This document shows positions 1 to 11,538 of a stretch of 35,642 nucleotides of DNA, piece by piece. The notes beneath the pieces are model-generated. The model saw nothing but the letters and a program-made list of their open reading frames with translations. It was not told the origin of the DNA and ran no database searches. The stretch is from an uncultured Olsenella sp. Lineage in GTDB: Bacteria > Actinomycetota > Coriobacteriia > Coriobacteriales > Atopobiaceae. Numbering within the stretch: the stretch's first letter is position 1; each line of letters begins with the position of its first letter. The stretch spans positions 1 to 35,642 of the forward strand of contig CAUGFC010000005.1 of the NCBI GenBank assembly GCA_959598545.1. The letters run 5' to 3'. The position numbers were made by a program, and so were the translations under genes.

Positions 1-2588
<2,588 letters not shown>

Positions 2589-2608
2589 GTGTGGCCTTTC
2601 TCTTTGGG

Positions 2609-2682
2609 TGAGACAAAGGGGACAGGTTCCTTTGTCTCATATCTTTTTTAATGAGACAAAGGAACCTGTCCCCTTTGTCTCA
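2609..2682. repeat. REP-type nested palindrome between gyrB and gyrA
   Basis: Two perfect 32-bp arms (2609-2640 and 2651-2682) are inverted around a 10-nt spacer, ATCTTTTTTA. Each arm is itself a near-palindrome that opens TGAGACAAAGG and closes CCTTTGTCTCA. The result is a very stable cruciform or hairpin in the 100-bp gyrB-gyrA gap. The design resembles bacterial REP doublets (BIMEs), which are mobilised by REP-associated tyrosine transposases. That family assignment is inference, since no transposase is in the window. In the gyrBA transcript it could affect mRNA stability or the GyrB:GyrA ratio. Confidence 0.85.
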
Positions 2683-2688
2683 TTTCGG

Positions 2689-4728
<2,040 letters not shown>

Positions 4729-4862
4729 GCTCACATCCTCTCGCCGATGGTTTGTCCCAAAAGGCGTCTGTCTTGCTCGGGCCGATGCCAAAACAGGCAT
4801 AACCTAATCAATGATAGCGGTTGTGAGGCTGTGAGAGGGCTTCTAAGGCCCTTCTCAACAAA

Positions 4863-5435
4863 TTAGCTATGTTCTTGCTTCTGCGCTTGGTAAGACACTC
4901 TCATCGCCCGAGAGACGCTATCGCGCAGCTGCTCGGGAAGCCCCGCGCAGAGCTCGTCCACGCGCCGCTCCTCCTCCGCGGTGAGCTCCGGGAGGGGCCG
5001 GGGCGGCTCCGCGGCGCCCGGCGTCGGCCGGGTCGCGTCCGCGCGACGGTCCAGGTAGCGCTGCTTGGAGAGCTTGAAGCGGACCTCCGAGAAGCGCAGG
5101 CCGCAGGTCGCGAGCCGCGCGGGGTAGATCTCCCGCCGGGCCATGAGGTCGACCTCGCTCGCCTTGCTGTCCACGTAGACCACGAGCACCGGGTCGACGC
5201 CCGTGCGACGGTCGTCGACGTAGGTCCCCACGGTGTGGGCACGCTCGTAGTCCCCGTTGACCGAGAACCACGCCCTGCCGACGTTCCACGTGGAGCGAAG
5301 GCCCTCGCCCATGTCCTCGACGGCGGTGACGTCCCCGAGAAGGTCGGCGAGACTCTCCGAGGCGCGCTCGCGCCGGACGGTCTCCCGCTCTATCTCGCTT
5401 CTCGCCGCGCGATCGTCTCGGTCCCTCTCACTCAT
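4863..5435 (-). CDS. DUF721 / DciA-like protein
   Basis: This 190-residue protein sits between recF and gyrB, where actinobacteria usually carry a DUF721 gene. Visible features are a charged N-terminal tail (about 1-30), a central alpha/beta part that begins LADLLGDV and contains VLVVYVDSKASEVDLMARREIYPARL and VRFKLSKQRYLDRR (about 28-130), a Pro-rich linker, and a C-terminal helical tail. The central part is the DUF721 hallmark. DciA, the ancestral replicative helicase loader, belongs to this family, so a role in loading DnaB at the adjacent origin is plausible but inferred. The ATG overlaps the recF stop by 8 bp (ATGAGTGA), indicating translational coupling. The 134-bp gap to gyrB shows only weak hairpins. 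Confidence 0.82.
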   Translation of the reverse strand: MSERDRDDRAARSEIERETVRRERASESLADLLGDVTAVEDMGEGLRSTWNVGRAWFSVNGDYERAHTVGTYVDDRRTGVDPVLVVYVDSKASEVDLMARREIYPARLATCGLRFSEVRFKLSKQRYLDRRADATRPTPGAAEPPRPLPELTAEEERRVDELCAGLPEQLRDSVSRAMRVSYQAQKQEHS

Positions 5436-6522
5436 CGAACCTCACCACCTCGGCGGCGGCGAGCAGCTCGGGCGAGAAGTACCCGAGGTTCGTCGTCGTT
5501 ATCAGCGTCTGTATGCCGCCCCCCACGAACTCGACCACCGCGCTGCGGCGGCGCTCGTCGAGCTCGCTCATCACGTCGTCGAGCAAAAGCACGGGTCGGC
5601 TCCCCAGGATCTCCCCGGCGAGCTCCACCTCCGCCATCTTGAGCGCGAGCACCACGGAGCGCTGCTGCCCCTGCGAGGCGTAGGTCCGCGCATCGCGGCC
5701 ACCCACCGTGAAGGTGACGTCATCCCGGTGCGGCCCGACGCAGGTCTGCTGGCGTCGCAGGTCCTCGTGCCTGTTCGCGGCCAGCCGCTCGAGGAGCAGC
5801 TCGCGCAGCTCGTCTCGACCCATGGTCTCGCAGCCCTCCCCGAGGGTGCATCGGTAGGAGCACGAGAGCCCCTCCCCGCCGGCGATCGCCTCGTAGGCGC
5901 GCGAGACCTTCTCCGCCAGGCGGGTGAACATCCTGAGCCGCGCCGCCAACAGCGTCGCTCCGCCCAGGGACACCGACGCGTCCCAGGCGTCGAGCAGGGA
6001 GGGGTCGGGGTACTCGTCCCTCAGCAGGCGGTTCCTCTGCTCGACGGAGCGCTGGTAGGCAGCGAGCACGTTGGCGTAGCCGCGGTTCGCCTGGCGCCCG
6101 AAGGCGTCCAGCTCGTCTCGCCTCAGGCGCGCAGAGCCCTTGACCAGGGACAGGTCGTCCGGCGAGAAGAGCACCGACATGAGGTCGCCCGGCATGTCCG
6201 CGGCCTGGCACCGCTTGCCGTTGCGCGAGAAGCGCCGCGCGGAGGGCTCGGTCGTCACGTCGCAGCGGAGCTCTATGACGCGGCCGTCGCCCTCGAGCCG
6301 CGCGTCCAGGCGCGCCGAGCGCTCCCCCTCGCGCACGAGCTCGCGCGGGGAGGGCCTGCGGAAGGACGTTCCCGCGGTGAGGAGCTGCAGCGCCTCGACC
6401 GTGTTGGTCTTGCCCACGGCGTTATGGCCGACGAGCACCGTCACGTTCGGCGACGGCTCGAGCTCCAGCCGCTCGAAGTTCCTGAAGTCCGCGAGGGACA
6501 GGTGCGTGACGAGAAGCCCCAT
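5428..6522 (-). CDS. recF: DNA replication/repair protein RecF
   Basis: RecF is an SMC-like ABC ATPase that, with RecO and RecR, loads RecA at gaps and stalled forks. The 364-residue protein starts MGLLVTHLSLADFRNF. It has Walker A GHNAVGKT (32-39), an ABC signature around SQGQQRSVVLALKMAE, and Walker B VLLLDDVMSELD (roughly 308-320). Length and motif spacing are normal. It starts 7 bp after the dnaN stop and overlaps the DUF721 gene, in the classical dnaA-dnaN-recF-gyrBA order. Confidence 0.98.
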   Translation of the reverse strand: MGLLVTHLSLADFRNFERLELEPSPNVTVLVGHNAVGKTNTVEALQLLTAGTSFRRPSPRELVREGERSARLDARLEGDGRVIELRCDVTTEPSARRFSRNGKRCQAADMPGDLMSVLFSPDDLSLVKGSARLRRDELDAFGRQANRGYANVLAAYQRSVEQRNRLLRDEYPDPSLLDAWDASVSLGGATLLAARLRMFTRLAEKVSRAYEAIAGGEGLSCSYRCTLGEGCETMGRDELRELLLERLAANRHEDLRRQQTCVGPHRDDVTFTVGGRDARTYASQGQQRSVVLALKMAEVELAGEILGSRPVLLLDDVMSELDERRRSAVVEFVGGGIQTLITTTNLGYFSPELLAAAEVVRFDE

Positions 6523-6529
6523 CGAACAC

Positions 6530-7630
6530 CTAGAGGCGCATCGGCATGAGCAGGTAGAGGTAGTTGATCTTGCCGTTGCACTTGAAGATGCTCGGCTGGT
6601 TGGCGCTCTGGAGCTCCAGGCGCACCTCGCTCGCGTCAGAGACGGCGTTCACGCAGTCGAAGACGTAGTGGTAGTTGAGGCCGATCGAGAGCGTCTGCCC
6701 CTCCACCTCGCAGGAGATCGTCTCGGAGGAGTCCCCCTGGTCCGGAGAGCTCGCGGAGAGGCGGATGAGGCCGCCGTCGGCGTCGACGTCAAAGCGGATC
6801 GTCGCCTTCTGCTGGGCGATGACGGAGACGCGCTTGAGCGCCGAGGAGAACTCCTCGACGTTGAGGTTCGCCGCGGTCGCACAGGACTGGGGAAGGAGCT
6901 GGCGGTAGGAGGGGAAGTTGCCCTCGAGCTGGCGCGTCACGAACGTCGTCGTCCCGAAGGTGAAGACGACCTGGTTCTCGCTCGTCCCGATCGACAGGGT
7001 GTCGGTCATGGAGGGCATGGCGAGGACGTCGTGGAAGACGGCTCCGTTGATGACCGAGCAGAAGGGCTCCTCGGGCGCGGCCTCGACGGAGGAGTCGCAG
7101 ACCGCCAGGCGGAAGGAGTCCGTGGCCACGAGACGGATCGTGTTGTCCTCGACCGTGAGCTGAATTCCCTGCAGGTACTGGCGCGTCGGCTCCTTCGAGG
7201 TGACGCGGTAGACCTTGTCGACCATGCGCGCGAGCAGCTCGCTCGGCAGCCCGATCGTACGCTGGGCCTCGACCTCGGGGAAGGAGGACCAGTCGGCCGC
7301 CGAGAGCGTGTTGAGGCGGAACGTGGACTTCACACAGGAGATCGTGACCATGCGGCCCTCGGTCTCGAAGGTCACGGCCGCATCCGGCAGCGTCTTGGCG
7401 ATGTTGAGGAGCACCTTTCCGGAGACCACGGTCTCGCCCTCCTCCTCGACGTTTGCCGGGACGAGGTGGCGGATGGAGATCGTGAGGTTGTTCGTCTGGA
7501 GCTCGAGGGTCCCCTCGGCCGCGCGGAGGTAGATTCCGGAGAGTATGGGCAGCGTCGAGTTGGTCCCCATACCCTTCGACACGACGGTGAGGGCCTTCAT
7601 CAGGGAGGACTGGCTGACTGTGAACTTCAT
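6530..7630 (-). CDS. dnaN: DNA polymerase III beta subunit (sliding clamp)
   Basis: DnaN forms the ring-shaped dimer that tethers DNA polymerase III and other proteins to DNA. The 366-residue sequence begins MKFTVSQSSLMKALTVVSKGM and ends YLYLLMPMRL, both standard for the family. Three clamp-fold repeats fill the length, with LPILSGIYL in the first and the C-terminal peptide-binding pocket segment. The ATG at 7630 has a GGGG-type ribosome site. It lies downstream of dnaA across a 236-bp AT-rich gap that is a candidate origin element, and is followed closely by recF. Confidence 0.98.
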   Translation of the reverse strand: MKFTVSQSSLMKALTVVSKGMGTNSTLPILSGIYLRAAEGTLELQTNNLTISIRHLVPANVEEEGETVVSGKVLLNIAKTLPDAAVTFETEGRMVTISCVKSTFRLNTLSAADWSSFPEVEAQRTIGLPSELLARMVDKVYRVTSKEPTRQYLQGIQLTVEDNTIRLVATDSFRLAVCDSSVEAAPEEPFCSVINGAVFHDVLAMPSMTDTLSIGTSENQVVFTFGTTTFVTRQLEGNFPSYRQLLPQSCATAANLNVEEFSSALKRVSVIAQQKATIRFDVDADGGLIRLSASSPDQGDSSETISCEVEGQTLSIGLNYHYVFDCVNAVSDASEVRLELQSANQPSIFKCNGKINYLYLLMPMRL

Positions 7631-7866
7631 CGGGCGCCCCTTCTTCTAGGTACTTATTAGAAAGAATAAGAACAGTAGTAGTAAAAGAGTCTGCAGAAAA
7701 GTAGAAAAGTCGAGAACCACGAGGTCAGAGACGGTTCTTCTCGTCATGGGACGCAGCTTGGAAATCAACAGCCCCCGACATTGGTAAGACGGCGAGAAAA
7801 ACGTTCGACATTGGTTCCCTCCTTTTCACCCCCTTTCTACAGCGTTCCCACAGACGGTCTACAACG
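7631..7866. other. dnaA-dnaN intergenic region, candidate oriC unwinding element
   Basis: This 236-bp gap has no credible ORF. Positions 7648-7690 are strikingly AT-rich for this genome and contain the run TAGTAGTAA (7676-7684), which fits the DnaA-trio pattern. Next to it are degenerate boxes at 7692-7700 (TGCAGAAAA) and 7700-7708 (AGTAGAAAA). A closer match, CTTTCTACA, lies at 7833-7841. The 10-mer CGACATTGGT is repeated exactly 30 bp apart (7776-7785 and 7806-7815). The order boxes, spacer, trio, AT-rich tract towards dnaN matches the B. subtilis incC layout. Function is inferred. Confidence 0.5.
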
Positions 7867-9426
7867 TCAGACGTTTCCGGTGATCGACTCGCGGATCTGC
7901 ATGAGCCGGTCGTAGAAGGTCTTGTCCTCCCGTTTGGCCTCGTCGACGACGCTGATGCTGTGCATGACGGTGGCGTGGCTGCGCCCGCCGAAGTGCTTGC
8001 CGATGTCCGCGAGCGTGCGGTCACAGAGCTCGCGCGAGAGCCAGATGGCCACGTGGCGTGCCTCCATGAGGCCCTTGTGGCGCTTGTTGCCCACGAGGCT
8101 CGAGTGGTCGATGTCATAGAACTTCTCGACCGCCTTCTGCACGTCCTCGATCGAGACGGCGCGCCCGGAGCTGGGCCAGCACTCCTTGGCCACGGTCTCG
8201 ATCTCCTCCTTCGTTATGGAGGAGCCCCTGCGCTCCGCGGCCGTGGCCGCGAAGAGGCAGCGCTGGCAGAAGCCCTCGATGACGCGGATGTTGTTGCCCG
8301 CGCGCTCGGCCATGTAGCTGCGGGCCTCGGGCGGGACGGTGCCCGTCAGGCCGGCTACGTTCTCGCGCACGGCGTCGTCGCGCATGCGCTCGCAGAAGGT
8401 CTCGATGAGGCGAAGCTTGAGCTCGTAGCTCGGGACCTGGATGGGCGTGGTGAAGCCGGCGGAGAGGCGGCTCGTGATGCGCTCGTCGAACCCGTCCTTG
8501 CCCATGCCGAGCTGTGCCGGGGTCCGGTCGGCGGCGAGCACGATCTGCTTGCCGTTGGCGATGAGCTCGTTGAAGGTGTCGAAGAAGAAGCCGAGCGTGC
8601 CGGCCTTGCCCGACATCTTCTGGACGTCGTCGATGATGAGGACGTCGACGTCGGCGTAGCTCTGACGCAGCGCCGCCGCCGCCGAGCGCTCGGAGTGGCG
8701 CATGGCCTCGGTGTAGTCGGTTATGAAGGAGGACGCGTCGCGGTAGACGCACAGGCGCGAGGGGTCGTTCCTCGCCACGTAGTTCTGGATGGCGCGCAGC
8801 AGGTGGGTCTTGCCGAGGCCGCTCTTGCCGTAGATGAACAGCGGGTTGTAGGTGCTGTTCATGCCGTTGGCAACCTGGAGGGCCGCCTGGTAGGCGATGT
8901 CGTTCTCCTCGCCGCGGACGAAGCGGTCGAAGGTGAGCTTGGAGGTCGTCTGGGAGATGTCCTCGACGAGCGGGTTGTTCCTGCGGCGCATCGCCGCGGC
9001 CGCGCGGGCCTCCTCGCCGCTGTTCTCCTCCCAGGTGTCCTCGGCTATGACGCGCGTGGTAGGCCCGCTCCAGGTGGTGACGTGGCCGTCGCCGGTGGCG
9101 GCCGCCCAGCTGTCCGCCTCCTCGCGGGACATGGAGGAGGTGGCGGCTGCGGCAGGGCGCGCCTGCGCGGGTGCGAACTCGAGGTCGAGGTGCATGGGCT
9201 CGAAGGCAGCCTGAGAGAGGCACTCCTCGATCATGGAGGCGTTCTTGGAGACGGTCTTGAGCACGAGCCTCATCGGGGTCTCGAGGCGCAGCGTGCCTCC
9301 CTCCATGCTCGTGGGGGTGCAGTTCCTGAGCATGGCGAGCGTCGACTCGGGGAGGTCCCGCGCGGCGAGCAGGTCAAGGGTGTCCTGCCACAGAGCCTCG
9401 GCGTCTGATTCTAGAGAGAGTTCCAT
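7867..9426 (-). CDS. dnaA: Chromosomal replication initiator DnaA
   Basis: DnaA is the AAA+ initiator that binds origin boxes and melts DNA. The ATG at 9426 (519 residues, MELSLESDAEALWQ) is preferred over an in-frame start at 9519 because the extra 31 residues are unlike DnaA and run across the promoter region. Domain I ends near residue 90, followed by a variable domain II. Walker A GKSGLGKTH is near 198-206 and Walker B DVLIIDDVQK near 262. Domain IV is about 420-519. The recognition signature reads FGGRSHATV instead of the usual FGGRDHTTV or FGGRDHSTV, so the positions equivalent to E. coli Asp433 and Thr435 are Ser and Ala. The gene lies downstream of the GHKL-ATPase gene and upstream of dnaN. 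Putative DnaA boxes at its promoter suggest autoregulation. Confidence 0.98.
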   Translation of the reverse strand: MELSLESDAEALWQDTLDLLAARDLPESTLAMLRNCTPTSMEGGTLRLETPMRLVLKTVSKNASMIEECLSQAAFEPMHLDLEFAPAQARPAAAATSSMSREEADSWAAATGDGHVTTWSGPTTRVIAEDTWEENSGEEARAAAAMRRRNNPLVEDISQTTSKLTFDRFVRGEENDIAYQAALQVANGMNSTYNPLFIYGKSGLGKTHLLRAIQNYVARNDPSRLCVYRDASSFITDYTEAMRHSERSAAAALRQSYADVDVLIIDDVQKMSGKAGTLGFFFDTFNELIANGKQIVLAADRTPAQLGMGKDGFDERITSRLSAGFTTPIQVPSYELKLRLIETFCERMRDDAVRENVAGLTGTVPPEARSYMAERAGNNIRVIEGFCQRCLFAATAAERRGSSITKEEIETVAKECWPSSGRAVSIEDVQKAVEKFYDIDHSSLVGNKRHKGLMEARHVAIWLSRELCDRTLADIGKHFGGRSHATVMHSISVVDEAKREDKTFYDRLMQIRESITGNV

Positions 9427-9444
9427 ATATGTCGCATTCCCGAT

Positions 9445-9484
9445 TGTTGAAAACAGCGACGCATAGTATAGCGATTGTAGATAA
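9445..9484 (-). promoter_or_regulatory. dnaA promoter with two putative DnaA boxes
   Basis: On the minus strand a -10 hexamer TATACT lies at 9470-9465, about 40 bp before the dnaA ATG. No good -35 is visible. Directly upstream is TTATCTACA (9484-9476), one mismatch from the classical DnaA box. Downstream, in the leader, is TTTTCAACA (9453-9445). Both fit TTWTCWACA. Boxes flanking the -10 would allow DnaA to repress its own gene, as known in other bacteria. Confidence 0.55.
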
Positions 9485-9499
9485 CTTGGCCCGGAGAAC

Positions 9500-10444
9500 C
9501 TAGACGAGCGCACGCCCAATCCCGGTGAGCTGATACTTCTGCCCGACCTTGGTCACGATGCCTTGCGCGGCGAGGTTGGAGAGCACCCGCGACCACGTGG
9601 GACCGGACGAGCCAAACGCGCGCGTGAGGTCGGACGGGCCGGCGCTGCCGCGCTCGGCGATGAGGGAGATAGCGTTGGACGAGCGCTCGTCGAGCTCGAC
9701 CGCCGGCATCTGCGGTGCCGCCTGCGCGGGCGCGTACGTCTGCTGCGGGACCGTCGCGGGCCAGGGGTACGGCGCCGTCGCAGGCCATGCCTGCTGCGTC
9801 GGCGCCCAGTAGGTCTGTGGGGGCATGCCCTGCCAGGTGGGTGTCGGTGTGGCCACGGCCGCGGGCGCCTCCTGCGCGGCGGCCGGCTCGGCACCGGATA
9901 TGCCGCGGGCCTCGTCCGCGGGCCTCGTCGAGAGCGTGACGACGGTGCCGCCGGCTATGTTGTCCTCGACCTCGAGGCTCCCGCCCTTGTCCTCCATGTA
10001 CTGCTGGACGTAGGGAAGGCCGCTCCCCACCCCGCGGATGTAGCGCTTCATCTCCTCGGTCGCCGAGGAGGTGCCGAACTCGAGGGCAAGGCCCTTCTCG
10101 CGTATTCCCGGGCCCTGGTCGGAGAAGCGGATGGTGTTGCCGTTGTCGAGGATAGAGATCGTGGGGGCCTGAAAGTAGGCGTGGATGAAGTTCTCCACGA
10201 TCTCGCGTATGACCATGAAGGGTATGGTTCCGCCCTGCTCGCGGGCGAGCCTGGTCACGGTCGCCGTGATCTCCTCGAGGTAGGATCGCACGTCCTGGGG
10301 CTCTATGATGACCACGCGCGGGGCCGCCGAGGCGTCGTCGTAGACGGCCACGCGCGCGGGGTGCTCGACCCGGATGGAGTCGGCGCGCCCGTCCGAGGCA
10401 CCCGCCTCGCCGTTCTCGACGAATGGATAGAAGTCCTGCGGCAC
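9500..10444 (-). CDS. GHKL-fold ATPase with C-terminal winged helix, upstream of dnaA
   Basis: This 314-residue soluble protein starts at a GTG with AAAGG about 7 bp upstream. Residues 45-175 form a histidine-kinase-type ATPase domain. The N box is REIVENFIHAYF (Glu81, Asn85), the G1 box is DQGPGI (109-114) and the G2 box is GVGSGLPYVQQYM (138-150). This resembles SpoIIAB/RsbW anti-sigma kinases and sensor-kinase catalytic domains. There is no dimerisation/phosphoacceptor domain and no membrane segment. A Pro/Ala/Gln/Trp-rich linker (about 183-248) leads to a C-terminal winged-helix-like domain (about 250-314). It is the first gene leftward of the strand switch, and 73 bp separate it from dnaA. 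It could be a nucleotide-dependent regulator of the origin or of dnaA, or an anti-sigma-like switch. Its function is not known to me. Confidence 0.8.
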   Translation of the reverse strand: MPQDFYPFVENGEAGASDGRADSIRVEHPARVAVYDDASAAPRVVIIEPQDVRSYLEEITATVTRLAREQGGTIPFMVIREIVENFIHAYFQAPTISILDNGNTIRFSDQGPGIREKGLALEFGTSSATEEMKRYIRGVGSGLPYVQQYMEDKGGSLEVEDNIAGGTVVTLSTRPADEARGISGAEPAAAQEAPAAVATPTPTWQGMPPQTYWAPTQQAWPATAPYPWPATVPQQTYAPAQAAPQMPAVELDERSSNAISLIAERGSAGPSDLTRAFGSSGPTWSRVLSNLAAQGIVTKVGQKYQLTGIGRALV

Positions 10445-10725
10445 CGCTTACCTTTCGACAACTGTTCGTCACCTGTAGAAAACTTTTCGCTGAGAATTCT
10501 ATCCGAATGAAACTTTTCAACAGGCGACAAAAACTTGTTGATAACTCGTACGACACGGGTGAGAATTCTGAAAAATCATAGCATTGAAACGACGTCGTTT
10601 CGCGATTTGGAAGAATGAATCCATTCTTCGGTTTCGTGAAATGGCGCCTCCGCGGGTGTCCGAGAAGCGCCACACGGTGCTTCCTGTGCCCTCTACCTGC
10701 GGAGCAATCGTGAAGATATTCTGTC
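10445..10725. other. Strand-switch region, candidate oriC box cluster
   Basis: This region is non-coding and AT-richer than its neighbours. It lies where transcription diverges. Putative DnaA boxes are TGTAGAAAA (10474-10482), TTTTCAACA (10514-10522) and TGTTGATAA (10536-10544), with a poorer CTTTCGACA at 10452-10460. The 10-mer TGAGAATTCT occurs twice (10491-10500, 10560-10569). A perfect 16-bp palindrome, GAAACGACGTCGTTTC, is at 10586-10601. A hairpin, GAAGAAT/ATTCTTC, spans 10610-10629. Together with flanking dnaA, recF, gyrBA, rpmH and parABS this is a strong origin context. Exact origin function is inferred. Confidence 0.6.
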
Positions 10726-10732
10726 GTGAAAA

Positions 10733-10762
10733 TTGACAGCGCCCGCGCGGGACCTTTACAAT
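10733..10762 (+). promoter_or_regulatory. rpmH operon promoter
   Basis: A perfect -35 TTGACA (10733-10738), an 18-bp spacer and a -10 TACAAT (10757-10762) make a strong housekeeping sigma promoter. It lies about 50 bp before the rpmH ribosome site (GGGAGGAA, 10803-10810). Confidence 0.8.
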
Positions 10763-10815
10763 CTCTGAGCTTATTGCTCTATCTGGACGTTCATACCCAA
10801 TCGGGAGGAATAGAA

Positions 10816-10950
10816 ATGAAGCGTACGTACCAGCCCAACAAGCGCAAGCGCGCCACCACCCACGGCTTCCGTGCTCGCATGGCCACCAAGGGTGGGCGCG
10901 CGGTTCTCGCCCGTCGTCGTGCGAAGGGTCGCAAGCGCCTCACCGTCTAG
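10816..10950 (+). CDS. rpmH: 50S ribosomal protein L34
   Basis: This is the smallest large-subunit protein, basic and 44 residues long (MKRTYQPNKRKRATTHGFRARM... ending KGRKRLTV), with the invariant L34 signature. The ATG at 10816 sits behind the ribosome site GGGAGGAA, and longer in-frame starts upstream would cross the promoter. It begins the rightward operon rpmH-rnpA-yidD-yidC, the usual neighbourhood on this side of bacterial origins. Confidence 0.98.
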   Translation: MKRTYQPNKRKRATTHGFRARMATKGGRAVLARRRAKGRKRLTV

Positions 10951-10954
10951 TGCC

Positions 10955-11278
10955 GTGAAGGGGACCATCAAGTCCAGGGGGGACTTCGAGCGGGTCTTCT
11001 CGCGGGGGAGACGGTCGGGAGGCCGTCTTGTCCGCGTCCGCCTGCTCGCGACGGGGGACGACAGGCCCGGCAGGGTCGCCTTCGTCGCCGCCAAGCGGCT
11101 CGGCAACGCCGTGTACCGCAACAGGTGCAAGCGCGTGCTGCGCGAGGCCGCTCGGCTGGAGGGTCTTCCCATAGCAGGCCGCGACGTGATTCTCTTCTCC
11201 ACGAACGAGACGCACGACAGCAACCCGCAGGAGGTCGCCGCCTCCCTGAGGAAGCTCCTCAAGAAGGTCGACGCATAG
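10955..11278 (+). CDS. rnpA: Ribonuclease P protein component
   Basis: RnpA is the protein cofactor of RNase P, which removes 5' leaders from pre-tRNAs. The 107-residue basic protein begins MKGTIKSRGDFERVFSRGRR and contains the RNR motif in AVYRNRCKRVLREAAR. The GTG at 10955, 4 bp after the rpmH stop, is chosen because it fits family starts. Upstream in-frame codons lie inside rpmH. Translational coupling to rpmH is likely because no separate strong ribosome site is visible. Confidence 0.96.
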   Translation: MKGTIKSRGDFERVFSRGRRSGGRLVRVRLLATGDDRPGRVAFVAAKRLGNAVYRNRCKRVLREAARLEGLPIAGRDVILFSTNETHDSNPQEVAASLRKLLKKVDA

Positions 11279-11515
11279 ATGGTCCCCGGCACTCTGGGCG
11301 CGCTCCCCGCACGGGGTGCCCGCGCCCTGATTCGTTTCTATCAGAGGCGAATCTCCCCGCAGCTTCCCGCACGGTGCATCTACTCGCCCACGTGTTCCGA
11401 GTATGCCTATCGTGCCATCGAGAAGTACGGGCTTGTTCGAGGGGGAGCGCTCGCGTTTCGCAGGATTCTCAGGTGCCACCCCCTTCACGCCGGAGGTTAT
11501 GACCCCGTCCCCTGA
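11279..11515 (+). CDS. yidD: Membrane protein insertion efficiency factor YidD
   Basis: YidD is a small membrane-associated protein that assists YidC-dependent insertion. The 78-residue sequence carries the hallmark CIYSPTCSEYAYRAIEKYG, then RRILRCHPLHAGGYDPVP. The ATG follows the rnpA stop directly (TAGATG), and yidC starts 23 bp downstream. Length and motifs are standard. Confidence 0.96.
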   Translation: MVPGTLGALPARGARALIRFYQRRISPQLPARCIYSPTCSEYAYRAIEKYGLVRGGALAFRRILRCHPLHAGGYDPVP

Positions 11516-11538
11516 CGGAGACGGGCCACGGAGGAACC

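Noticed and set aside
9427..9519. Longer DnaA starting at 9519
   Set aside because: The extra 31 residues do not resemble DnaA and would cover the putative promoter and DnaA boxes.
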